Assembly: GCF_002896875.1 (NCBI RefSeq)
Contig: NZ_CP023278.1
Location: 1,488,001-1,552,000 of the forward strand
Direction of reading: 5' to 3'
Length of the DNA stretch: 64,000 nucleotides
Source of the DNA: Nostoc sp. CENA543
GTDB taxonomy: Bacteria; Cyanobacteriota; Cyanobacteriia; Cyanobacteriales; Nostocaceae
A program made the position numbers and the translations under genes. This document shows, piece after piece, positions 1 to 7,377 of this stretch. Positions within the stretch are counted from its first letter, which is position 1. Every line of letters starts with the position of its first letter. Under the pieces are notes generated by a model. It did not search any database and was not told where the DNA came from. It saw nothing but the letters and a program-made list of their open reading frames with translations.

Positions 1-2
1 CG

Positions 3-410
3 GGTTTCTCTATAGTAGTAGTGGATGATGATATCGATACAGGTGACTTTCTTCATTACATATTGTCACAATCTGGAGCGAGAGTAACAGCAGTAACATC
101 AGCTGGCGAAGCTTTAGAAATTATCGCTAAATCTCAAGTTGATTTACTATTAAGTGATGTTGGAATGCCAGGAATCGATGGTTATACACTCATGCGATTA
201 ATTCGAGCTATGCCTCTAGAAAAAGGTGGGAAAACACCTGCGATCGCTCTTACAGCCTATGCAGGAGAAATTAATCAAAAACAAGCATTAGATGCGGGCT
301 TTCAAAAGCACTTAGTTAAGCCTGTAGAAACAGAGATATTATTTCAAACCATATCAGAAGTTTTAGCTACAGCCAGTTCAGAATCTAGTTGTATTTCTAT
401 ACAAAATTAA
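3..410 (+). CDS. C-terminal receiver domain of a hybrid histidine kinase (5' truncated)
   Basis: The reading frame is open to the left edge, so only the last part of a larger protein is present. Translation from base 3 gives GFSIVVVDDDIDTGDF, the standard first strand and acidic pocket of a response-regulator receiver. The phosphoacceptor aspartate lies in LLLSDVGMPGIDGY and the conserved lysine in KHLVKPVE. The first residue of VDDD is encoded by GTG, but the upstream GFSIVV belongs to the same domain, so this GTG is not a start. A receiver at the very C-terminus is typical of hybrid sensor kinases, which pass phosphate between histidine and aspartate within one protein. The input domains lie outside the window. 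The next gene begins 9 bases downstream. Confidence 0.85.
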   Translation, partial: GFSIVVVDDDIDTGDFLHYILSQSGARVTAVTSAGEALEIIAKSQVDLLLSDVGMPGIDGYTLMRLIRAMPLEKGGKTPAIALTAYAGEINQKQALDAGFQKHLVKPVETEILFQTISEVLATASSESSCISIQN

Positions 411-418
411 ATTTATTT

Positions 419-1300
419 ATGGCAATCAATCAAGTCAGAAAAGCAGTAATTCCGGCTGCCGGGTTTGGTACTAGATTATTTCCTGCTACCAAAGTTGTCA
501 AAAAAGAACTATTCCCGATTATTGACGAAACAGGGAGAGCAAAACCTGTAATTTTAGCAATTGTGGAAGAAGCAATCAGTGCGGGTATTACAGAAGTAGG
601 TATTGTTGTCCAACCTGATGATGTGGAGATTTTTGCCGATTTATTTCACAATCCACCCAAACCACAACTTTGGCAAAAACTCTCACCATCCAATCAAGAA
701 TATAGTCAATATCTGCAAGAATTAGGTAAGAAAGTTGTCCTATTAACCCAACAAGAACAAGAAGGATATGGTCATGCAGTATTTTGTGCTAAAGAATGGG
801 TACAAAATGAGCCATTTTTAGTAATGTTGGGTGATCATATCTATAAATCTGACATTGATAAATCCTGTGCGCGACAATTGATTGAAATTTATCAACAATT
901 TAATCAAAGTGTAGTTAGCTTAACTACCATGCCTGCTGAAATTATCGATAAAGCTGGATGTGTAGCAGGAGTATGGCAAGAGTTAAATTCACTATTAACA
1001 ATCACACAACTAGCAGAAAAGCCCAGTATTGATTATGCACGCCAGCATTTACGAGTAGAAGGCATAGCAGAAGATGAATTTTTATGTGTATTTGGATTAT
1101 ATGTATTGACACCAAAAATTTTTGATTTTTTGGCACAAAGCATTGAGGAAAATAGCCGCTATCGTGGTGAGTTTCAGTTAACAACTTGCTTGGATAAATT
1201 GTGTCAAGCCGAAAGGATGACAGGTTATGTCATACAAGGTAAATGTTTTGATACAGGTTTACCAGACACCTATCGCCAAACCTTAATTGATTTTATTTAG
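419..1300 (+). CDS. galU: UTP--glucose-1-phosphate uridylyltransferase (GalU-type)
   Basis: A sugar nucleotidyltransferase of 293 residues, the usual length for bacterial GalU. It makes UDP-glucose from UTP and glucose-1-phosphate for glycolipid and polysaccharide synthesis in the cytoplasm. The nucleotide-binding signature AAGFGTRLFPATK is near the N-terminus, followed by KELFPI, and the middle carries VMLGDHIY, the metal- and substrate-binding loop. I start at ATG 419 because it directly precedes the conserved core and does not overlap the upstream gene. A TTG at 389 is in frame but would overlap it. Activity on other sugar phosphates cannot be excluded from sequence. The sensor kinase just upstream is probably an unrelated neighbour. 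Confidence 0.88.
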   Translation: MAINQVRKAVIPAAGFGTRLFPATKVVKKELFPIIDETGRAKPVILAIVEEAISAGITEVGIVVQPDDVEIFADLFHNPPKPQLWQKLSPSNQEYSQYLQELGKKVVLLTQQEQEGYGHAVFCAKEWVQNEPFLVMLGDHIYKSDIDKSCARQLIEIYQQFNQSVVSLTTMPAEIIDKAGCVAGVWQELNSLLTITQLAEKPSIDYARQHLRVEGIAEDEFLCVFGLYVLTPKIFDFLAQSIEENSRYRGEFQLTTCLDKLCQAERMTGYVIQGKCFDTGLPDTYRQTLIDFI

Positions 1301-1349
1301 ATGAGATAAGACATAACCTTGTTATCAAAGTTTTCATCAGCAAGCAGCT

Positions 1350-1694
1350 TTAACATTTTTCCTGTTCAGCCTTGTAATTTAGCAGTCTATCACGCCAACC
1401 TTGCGAATCAAATCTAGACTGATTCACTTTGCGAATCGCTTGTGCTTGCTGCTGTCTTTGTTGTAAGTATGCTTCAACTTCTTGCTGGTATTTGAGATAA
1501 AAAGCAATTGTGGCGTATACATCAGCTAGCTGAAGTGATGGATAGCGATGAACAATTTCTTCGGCTGTTGTCCCTTGTTTAAAAACAGCAACTATGGTGT
1601 CTAGTGTGATGCGCGTTTTACTCACTAGAACCACACCGTCAGAGTTTATTTCTAGTGGTGCTGGTTCAGCTACAATTGTTAGTATCATAAACAT
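1350..1694 (-). CDS. DUF433 domain protein (antitoxin-like)
   Basis: A 114-residue protein with the DUF433 pattern: a short beta segment (GVVLVSKTRITLDTIV), then a helix-turn-helix-like part, GTTAEEIVHRYPSLQLADVYA, and YLKYQQEVEAYL. DUF433 proteins are commonly the small partner of a PIN-like DUF5615 protein and are predicted antitoxins with DNA-binding folds. No DUF5615 gene is visible here: the stretch between this stop and the galU-like gene is only 49 bases. It is therefore an orphan or one half of a lost pair. A second ATG lies two codons in (1688). The C-terminal 40 residues are rich in Gln and charged residues. Confidence 0.75.
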   Translation of the reverse strand: MFMILTIVAEPAPLEINSDGVVLVSKTRITLDTIVAVFKQGTTAEEIVHRYPSLQLADVYATIAFYLKYQQEVEAYLQQRQQQAQAIRKVNQSRFDSQGWRDRLLNYKAEQEKC

Positions 1695-1824
1695 AATTAT
1701 ATATATTTTGATTGTAACATTTGAAGTGTATTGGTAGGCGATCGCACTACTGCTTTCATAGCTATTTAATTAACGACAGCTTCAGCGTCTAGACTCTTAA
1801 ATTAATACTCAAAGAATATACCAA

Positions 1825-2073
1825 TTATACTGAAGCCATTTCAGCAGTTTGGTTAGGCGATAAGGGTTCAAAATGAAGTAGCATCATCTGTTCTAAACGT
1901 AAACCAACAGATTCGTAAACACGTCCATCACGATCACTAAATTCAACCTCAAATGCTGTACCATTTGCCAATACTTCTACCACTGTGCCAACTTGTCCAC
2001 GGTATAAGCTGTACTCTGGAAGGTCAACTGTTAGAGCAACTACATCGAGTAAATCAACTGTATTTTTTGTCAT
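1825..2073 (-). CDS. DUF4926 domain protein
   Basis: An 82-residue protein with the DUF4926 signature: a hydrophobic start (LLDVVALTVDLPEY), then the SH3-like RGQVGTVVEVLANGTAFEVEF and DRDGRVYESVGL. This small beta fold is frequently encoded next to DUF6883 genes, as here, and the pair is often taken for a toxin-antitoxin-like module; that function is inference. A strong ribosome binding site, GAGGTG, lies five bases before the ATG. The upstream DUF6883 reading frame ends 16 bases before the start, so the two would be one transcript. The partner is broken by a stop codon while this gene looks intact. Confidence 0.75.
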   Translation of the reverse strand: MTKNTVDLLDVVALTVDLPEYSLYRGQVGTVVEVLANGTAFEVEFSDRDGRVYESVGLRLEQMMLLHFEPLSPNQTAEMASV

Positions 2074-2089
2074 GATTCACCTCATGATA

Positions 2090-2770
2090 TTAAAGAGGAT
2101 AACAGGTGGTTAACTTGGGAGTAATAGACCCATGCTCTAGAATCCAAGCACTACGAATTAATCCGCTTCTGCCTTTCCATTCAAGAGTAAAGTCTAACGT
2201 ATATCGCTGTCCGAATTCATCGTCTCGTCCTAACTTTACTTCATGAGCTGTCACAATTTCTAGAAGAATATGATGTAACTCTTCAGCATCATCTCTAGTC
2301 ATACCGAAAATTGATGAAAAAAGCCGAGCTTTATGTTTTCCCGTGCTATGTTCAGGATTTAAGCAATAGTCACGAAGTTTACGAATGTCAACTACTGCAT
2401 TCTCAGCATTTGGAAGTAGATTTGATGTACTAGCCTTTCTGTATTGAATTCCCTGTTTTACTTTGAGTAGATTAGCCAGAACATCAATACTGGGATTGCG
2501 TACAACCTCTTCCTCTCCCTCAGTACAATCATAAAGTACGTAAGTCCATATCCCAGGATTGCCTGCCTCTGCACTTTCACCTTCATAGAAAGTAATTGTG
2601 CTGTCATCTTCACACTCATAATAGGCTGAGTATATGTCTTCTCAATCCAGATTGGAACTTTTTCTGACATCTTGAATAACATCCAGTACACCATCGACAT
2701 GAGTGGATTGAGTCTCAATTTGTACTAGGCGTTTTCCTCTCCAATTGTAGTTGTGTATTTCAAGAGGCAT
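2090..2770 (-). pseudogene. DUF6883 gene interrupted by one in-frame TGA
   Basis: From ATG at 2768-2770 the minus-strand frame runs MPLEIHNYNWRGKRLV... for 42 codons, meets TGA at 2642-2644, and then stays open in the same frame for 183 more codons to TAA at 2090. The C-terminal 110 residues (from LLPNAENAVVDIRKLRDY through RSAWILEHGS) are a complete DUF6883 domain. No ATG, GTG or TTG occurs in frame between the TGA and the ATG at 2302, and starting at 2302 would cut the domain in half. The context NLD-stop-EDIYSAYY would read through as NLDWEDIYSAYY if the codon were TGG. A recent nonsense mutation, a base-calling error or stop readthrough are all possible. AAGGA lies about 11 bases upstream of the ATG. 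The N-terminal part matches no family I recognise. Confidence 0.75.
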
Positions 2771-2809
2771 TAGCAGTGATATCCTTGAGCTTAATTGCTA
2801 GCCTCAAAT

Positions 2810-4174
2810 TTAAACAGGCACAGCTTGACGCACTTCTATGGGTTCGCCAGTCAAGCTAAAAGCGCGAACTTCGGTGATTTTTACTGTCACCAATTGCCCT
2901 TTTAACTCATTAATATCGCCTGTAAAGAAAGTGAGACGATTACCGCGTGTGCGTCCCATGACTTGGGTTTGGTCTTTGGGGTTTTGGTCTTCTACCAACA
3001 CTTCCTCAATGCGTCCCATGTAACGTTGCGATCGCTCGCCTGCTTTAATCGCCACTAAATGGTTTAATCTTTGTAGGCGATCGCTTTTCACTTCTTCACT
3101 CAGTTGATTCTCCCACAATGCCGCAGGTGTACCAGGACGAGGAGAATAAGCAGCAGTATTCAATTGGTCAAAGCCGATATCATCGACTAATTTCAAGGTA
3201 TTCTCAAACTGTGCTTCCGTTTCCCCAGGGAAACCCACAATGGCATCAGCACTAATAGACGCATCTGGCATATATTGACGAATGGTGTCAATAATCCGGC
3301 GGTATTTTTCGTGAGTGTAACCCCGTGCCATTGCTTTTAATAGGTCATTATCCCCAGACTGGAAGGGAATATGGAAGTGTTCGCAGACTTTGGGCAATTC
3401 TGCACAGGCTTTAATTAATCTCTCAGTAAAATAACGAGGGTGGCTAGTAGCAAATCTAATTCTTTCCACTCCCGGCACATCATGGACGTAATACAGTAAA
3501 TCTGTAAAGGTGTGCAGGTGTCTTCCTTCTGGTGTGACACCTGGTAAATCTCGTCCGTAAGCATCAATATTTTGACCGAGTAAGGTAATTTCTTTGTAAC
3601 CCTGTTTTCCTAGTTGTTCCATTTCAGCGCGGATGGCTTCTGGTGTGCGGGACTGTTCTACACCGCGCACGTTAGGAACTACACAATAAGTGCAGCGTTC
3701 ATTGCAACCGTAAATCACATTTACCCAAGCTGTGACATTGCTATCCCGTCGTGCTTGGGTGATATCTTCCATAATGTGGACTGCTTCTGTCGCCACGACT
3801 TGATTACCAGCAAAGACTGACTCTAGTAAATCCTTGAGGCGGTTGGCGTGTTGTGGCCCCATGACTAAATCTAATTCTGGGACGCGCCGCAGCAGTGCTT
3901 CGCCTTCTTGTTGGGCGACACAACCAGCCACGACTAAAGTTAAATTGGGTTGGTCGTGTTTGCGTTTGGCTTGTCTACCCAGGTAAGAATAGACTTTTTG
4001 TTCGGCATTATCCCGAATCGTGCAGGTATTGTAGAGGATGACATCTGCATTGTTGGGATCTTCGGAAAACTCAAAACCCATGTCTTCTAATATGCCAGCC
4101 ATGCGTTCTGAGTCGGCTTTATTCATTTGGCAACCGAAGGTAGTAATGTGATAGCGGCGGTTAGAAGTGGTCAT
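2810..4174 (-). CDS. miaB: tRNA-2-methylthio-N6-dimethylallyladenosine synthase MiaB
   Basis: A 454-residue radical-SAM methylthiotransferase that adds the methylthio group to i6A37 of tRNAs reading U-initial codons. The N-terminal cluster-binding cysteines are C15 ([15 protein letters not shown]), C51 (NTCTIRD) and C85 (VAGCVAQQ). The radical-SAM motif CNERCTYC spans C157, C161 and C164. The last 70 residues form a TRAM RNA-binding domain ([14 protein letters not shown]). Length and motif order match MiaB rather than RimO or MtaB. The start ATG sits directly before the conserved [14 protein letters not shown]. It stands alone; the upstream spacer of about 150 bases separates it from the DUF202 gene on the same strand. 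Confidence 0.95.
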   Translation of the reverse strand: MTTSNRRYHITTFGCQMNKADSERMAGILEDMGFEFSEDPNNADVILYNTCTIRDNAEQKVYSYLGRQAKRKHDQPNLTLVVAGCVAQQEGEALLRRVPELDLVMGPQHANRLKDLLESVFAGNQVVATEAVHIMEDITQARRDSNVTAWVNVIYGCNERCTYCVVPNVRGVEQSRTPEAIRAEMEQLGKQGYKEITLLGQNIDAYGRDLPGVTPEGRHLHTFTDLLYYVHDVPGVERIRFATSHPRYFTERLIKACAELPKVCEHFHIPFQSGDNDLLKAMARGYTHEKYRRIIDTIRQYMPDASISADAIVGFPGETEAQFENTLKLVDDIGFDQLNTAAYSPRPGTPAALWENQLSEEVKSDRLQRLNHLVAIKAGERSQRYMGRIEEVLVEDQNPKDQTQVMGRTRGNRLTFFTGDINELKGQLVTVKITEVRAFSLTGEPIEVRQAVPV

Positions 4175-4328
4175 GGGTAATTGCTGAGTTAGCTAAATGT
4201 TCAATATACTTTGTGTTCTTCTCTATTGTATTAGAGTACAAGAAATACAACAGCATTGGGAAAGTGATGTCTGGCAATAAATCACTTTTTTAGAATCAGT
4301 TTTGCTAACTAGTTCCAGTTTTAACAGA

Positions 4329-4748
4329 TTATTCTAAAACGTAAGTCTCTAAGTTCTCTAGGGGTATGGTGAAGACGTAATAAATTACTCCTGCACCCAG
4401 CAAGGTGACAGCGAGACTAGCCAGGAATATCCATCTGTCTGGGGGTTGATAGGTTTCTTGGTCAATATCTTCACGTACTGCAAAATAATGCTGCGTCGAA
4501 AGTAGCACTGTTAATACACCCACTACTGCAAAGGCTAACCCTAACTTCCAACCATTACCGGGGGGTTGGGGTGCGAGGGGTGGACGCAGAATTCGCAGGC
4601 GTACAATTAAAACACCAAAACCCATGAGTGCAATTCCACTCCGCATCCATGCTAGATAAGTGCGTTCATTCGCTAAGTGATCACGTACTCTGTCTGATCT
4701 ATATTTCGGCTTTGGTTTTTCTAACTGATAATCGGTCTCTGTTTCCAT
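4329..4748 (-). CDS. DUF202 (YidH-type) inner membrane protein
   Basis: A 139-residue membrane protein with the DUF202 signature RDHLANERTYLAWMRSGIA at residues about 22-40, followed by three hydrophobic segments: GIALMGFGVLIV, LGLAFAVVGVLTVLL and WIFLASLAVTLLGAGVIYY. The acidic, charged N-terminus (ETETDYQLEKPKPKYRSDR) should face the cytoplasm. DUF202 proteins are small three-helix membrane proteins of unknown biochemical function, also found as the C-terminal part of eukaryotic VTC proteins. No operon partner is evident. Confidence 0.85.
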   Translation of the reverse strand: METETDYQLEKPKPKYRSDRVRDHLANERTYLAWMRSGIALMGFGVLIVRLRILRPPLAPQPPGNGWKLGLAFAVVGVLTVLLSTQHYFAVREDIDQETYQPPDRWIFLASLAVTLLGAGVIYYVFTIPLENLETYVLE

Positions 4749-4934
4749 AAATCCACAATTCTTGACAAGCTCAGAAAAAATCTCACTGCTTGCCTAATCT
4801 ACACTATATCGATAGTGATATGATACTATTTGGTTAATATTTTGTATAAATATATGTTTCTTGGCTCCAAATTCCAAATTATTATCCAGAAATAACTAGC
4901 TAGTTGGAAATTTTAAATCTCCATGTTTTGACCT

Positions 4935-5609
4935 TTAATTAAAAAGCATTGCGAAGTTAGGAAAAAGTTGATATGTACCACTTTTGATGATAATCGAGAG
5001 TCCCAAGTAGATTAATACAAAAGGAAAGAATCTCCGACCGTAGCGCGTGAGAACAGGAGTCATCCAAGGATTGCGAGTCAAATTGTAAGAAAGAAAGCAC
5101 CAAAGACCGACAGTAAGATAACAAACACATAAAATAACAGTTAAGCTGGGGAGACTACTACTAGCAAATAAGGGTACATAAATACCGATGTTATTGCCTC
5201 CATTGGCAATGGTTACAGCAGAAACACGGTAGGTTTTCGGGTCTTTAAGAGTTGCTAATAATGATTTTTTGTGGCGTTGAGGCTTACCGGAATTACCAAA
5301 GTCAACTGATACAGATTGTAGCCTATCTTCACCATGATCTCGATTTAACAAATGACTAATACCAATCATAATTGGCAGAATACCTAACAATCCAATCCAG
5401 GCTTCTGGTAGCACTAAGCCACCGAAAAATCCAGGTAGACTAGCAAATACTAAGGCGGTAAAACCGACAAATTCCCCAAGAATAATATGCTGAGGACGAA
5501 AGTGGTGATTGACTTTGCCAAAAAAAGCTGTCAAGTACAAATTATCATCAAAAGTAGTGGCAAAAGCAGCCGAGATCCCAATAATTAATGTTCCAATTAG
5601 CCAACTCAT
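4935..5609 (-). CDS. CadD-like cadmium resistance transporter family membrane protein
   Basis: A polytopic membrane protein related to the CadD/cadmium-resistance transporter family. It has five to six hydrophobic segments, the family motif AFATTFDDNLYLTAFF in the first one and ILGEFVGFTALVFASLPGFFGG in the second, then WIGLLGILPIMIGISHLL before a polar loop (NRDHGEDRLQSVSVDFGNSGKPQRHKK). The second half repeats the pattern with SAVTIANGGNNIGIYVPLFA. I prefer ATG 5609 (MSWLIGTLIIG), which puts the first helix at the N-terminus as in relatives. A GTG at 5666 would add 19 residues. Substrate is inferred from family only and may be another cation. Confidence 0.72.
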   Translation of the reverse strand: MSWLIGTLIIGISAAFATTFDDNLYLTAFFGKVNHHFRPQHIILGEFVGFTALVFASLPGFFGGLVLPEAWIGLLGILPIMIGISHLLNRDHGEDRLQSVSVDFGNSGKPQRHKKSLLATLKDPKTYRVSAVTIANGGNNIGIYVPLFASSSLPSLTVILCVCYLTVGLWCFLSYNLTRNPWMTPVLTRYGRRFFPFVLIYLGLSIIIKSGTYQLFPNFAMLFN

Positions 5610-5666
5610 AATCTTTGTCCACAATAATTCAGCAAAATCTCTTGAGAAGAAAAGGGGGCTATTCAC

Positions 5667-6107
5667 CGTGAATCAAAAACTTGATTTCTTCTGTAAAGGT
5701 TGAGCTTGTTTGTTGATGAACTCAATATTATGGTTGAAATATTAATCAGAGCAAATATTCTTTTTTTTTAAATTGATAAATTTAATTTATGGAACCCCGA
5801 TTTGATTCCTGGAGCTATTTGTGTAGGAAGGGAACACCCCAGGTTTTATTTAGCAGCTAGAAAATAAATGTCATTGCTTAGACGAACTCCTACGCAATGA
5901 CATTCAAAAAAGTGGGATACTCCTGATTTGTATATTCTGGAGCGACTAGGGACTTCCAGATAAAAAAATATCTCAACTGTAGGGTGCGTCAGTGCGAGAA
6001 AACCTAACTACACCAAGAGGTTATTCATACTGACGCACCCTACTAAGCTGTTTATTTGAGATGATGAATTTTTTGGTGTTCCCCTATAGCTAATGTGACA
6101 GCAGTTT
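5667..6107. other. Intergenic region containing a palindromic element
   Basis: There is no credible gene here. A run of nine T bases lies near 5761. The only clear structure is the palindromic element at 5979-6043, listed separately. The rest is AT-rich spacer between the CadD-like gene start (minus) and the TspO-like gene end (minus). Confidence 0.6.
5979..6043. repeat. MITE-like palindromic element, copy 1
   Basis: The terminal arms GTAGGGTGCGTCAGT (5979-5993) and ACTGACGCACCCTAC (6029-6043) are perfect inverted repeats flanking a 35-base spacer that contains aacctaactacacc. The same arms with a nearly identical spacer recur at 62563-62626, and a right arm only occurs near 60441. Two copies with the same spacer mean a dispersed element rather than a chance hairpin. 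It is too short to encode a protein and could be a miniature mobile element or a transcription-ending hairpin. Confidence 0.8.
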
Positions 6108-6851
6108 CTATTTGTTTAACTTTAAAGGATATAAAGGCTCAGATCCATTTAGTTGCCAAATTCTCAGTACCAAAACAGCCGCTACAGTCAGCCAAACACA
6201 AGAAAATGATAAGGTGATTCCCGCTAAGGGATTAGTTTGCCAATAAATTGCTGTGACAACTAAAGCAGATAACCAAGGCCCTAAAATCACTACAGGAACA
6301 GCTGCACCTAATCTTCTTTCTACGGTAAAAATCGTATTCCAAGTATCACCTAAAGCTAGATGTACAACAAACAAGATAAAAGGTAATGCTAGCAGATGGT
6401 GATTCAGTTGCTGCCAAACCAATAGAGAAGAAATTACCCGCAAAACAGCAATAATCATCCATACTATGGGAAAAACTAAAGGCGGTGGAGACCATCTTGG
6501 TCTGATTACCTGATCATATGTCTGACGAGAACGGGTGTTATCTAAAATAGAGAAGATTCGGGAACGAAGACTTAATAAAGCAAAAAATAAGCCAGCCAAT
6601 AAGGTGCTAACCCAACTAGGAAAAGAAGAACTATTGTCAATCAAGATGATGAGTTTTTCCATCCCCAGTAATGTCAGAACCATCACTCCGATTTGAAGGA
6701 TAGTTCCTAGCTTATAAACTAAAACAGCTTTGATATCTAGTTCTTGTGTCGTGCTTGATGTGTTGAGAGATAGCTGTGAATTGCTAGCTTTCACACCCAT
6801 GACTGTGTTCACAAACTTTTCCAGTATGCTGCTATTATTGGATTGGTTCAT
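6108..6851 (-). CDS. TspO/MBR-like membrane protein
   Basis: A 247-residue protein whose second half resembles the tryptophan-rich sensory protein (TspO/MBR) family: RWSPPPLVFPIVWMII corresponds to the family's PPxWxFPxVW signature, followed by hydrophobic segments through LGPWLSALVVTAIYW and CVWLTVAAVLVL. An N-terminal extension carries two more membrane helices (LGTILQIGVMVLTLLGM and WVSTLLAGLFFALLSL). The start is ATG 6851 (MNQSNNSSILEKF). The frame stays open upstream only because it runs antisense-free through the tRNA-Thr gene, which lies 72 bases upstream on the same strand, so gene and tRNAs could share a transcript. Ligand (tetrapyrrole or sterol-like in other family members) is unknown. 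Confidence 0.72.
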   Translation of the reverse strand: MNQSNNSSILEKFVNTVMGVKASNSQLSLNTSSTTQELDIKAVLVYKLGTILQIGVMVLTLLGMEKLIILIDNSSSFPSWVSTLLAGLFFALLSLRSRIFSILDNTRSRQTYDQVIRPRWSPPPLVFPIVWMIIAVLRVISSLLVWQQLNHHLLALPFILFVVHLALGDTWNTIFTVERRLGAAVPVVILGPWLSALVVTAIYWQTNPLAGITLSFSCVWLTVAAVLVLRIWQLNGSEPLYPLKLNK

Positions 6852-6922
6852 AAATATGGCTTGCTGACAAAGTGAAGAGGAAGTAACAGCACAAGGAAGG
6901 CTGATAGTTAAGGATTTTAAAA

Positions 6923-6994
6923 AGCCCGTGACGAGGATTGAACTCGTGACCTCACCCTTACCAAGGGTGTGCTCTACCACTGAGCCACACGGGC
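6923..6994 (-). tRNA. tRNA-Thr (GGU anticodon)
   Basis: The minus strand folds as a cloverleaf: acceptor GCCCGTG pairs with CACGGGC, the D arm is GGCTCAGTGGTAGAGC, the anticodon stem CACCC/GGGTG holds the loop TTGGTAA with anticodon GGT, and the T arm is CACGAGTTCAATCCTCG. No CCA is encoded. It lies 60 bases downstream of tRNA-Tyr in the same orientation. Confidence 0.95.
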
Positions 6995-7054
6995 GAACTT
7001 TGGATGAATTTCAGATTTTGAATTTACGTGAAATCCAAAATCTAAAATTGAAGG

Positions 7055-7137
7055 TGGGCCGGGCTGGATTTGAACCAGCGTAGGCGTAAACCAACGGATT
7101 TACAGTCCGTCTCCATTAACCACTCGGACACCGACCC
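7055..7137 (-). tRNA. tRNA-Tyr (GUA anticodon)
   Basis: The minus strand begins GGGTCGG and ends CCGGCCC plus discriminator A. The anticodon stem ACGGA/TCCGT holds loop CTGTAAA with anticodon GTA. A long variable arm (TGGTTTACGCCTA region) is present, as expected for a class II bacterial tRNA-Tyr. The T arm contains GGTTCAAATCC. Length is 83 bases without CCA. Confidence 0.95.
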
Positions 7138-7194
7138 GTATGTCCCACGATTTACAATAATAGCAGCAGTTTTTGGGAATGGCAAGGGGTTGGG

Positions 7195-7340
7195 GAAAAA
7201 TTTTTTAATTCGTAGTCAGAAGAGGCAGGGGGGCAGAGGGCAGGGGGCAGGGGAGAAAAATACTGAAATTCCCCTTCCAAAAGGGTTTCAAGCCCATAAA
7301 TTTATTTATGGGGTTTCCCCCCTGCCCCTTTTCCTCTTCT
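7195..7340. repeat. Purine-rich inverted repeat and palindrome between ABC exporter end and tRNA-Tyr
   Basis: A G-rich tract (CAGAAGAGGCAGGGGGGCAG, from about 7208) is mirrored by a C-rich tract (about 7318-7342, CCTGCCCCTTTTCCTCTTCTG). Between them lies the small hairpin CCCATAAA-TTTA-TTTATGGG (7293-7312). The arrangement is a large imperfect inverted repeat of the type that fills spacers in this genus. No gene is supported here. Confidence 0.6.
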
Positions 7341-7377
7341 GTGACTTTCAGCACTAAAGTGCTTACTACAAACCTTT

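Noticed and set aside
2458-2718. 86-codon minus-strand frame (MRLNPLMSMVYWML)
   Set aside because: It lies in another frame of the broken DUF6883 gene, which explains the region better.
6852-6980. N-terminal extension of the TspO-like protein (MVEHTLGKGEVTSSIL)
   Set aside because: It reads through the tRNA-Thr gene on the same strand; the real start is ATG 6851.
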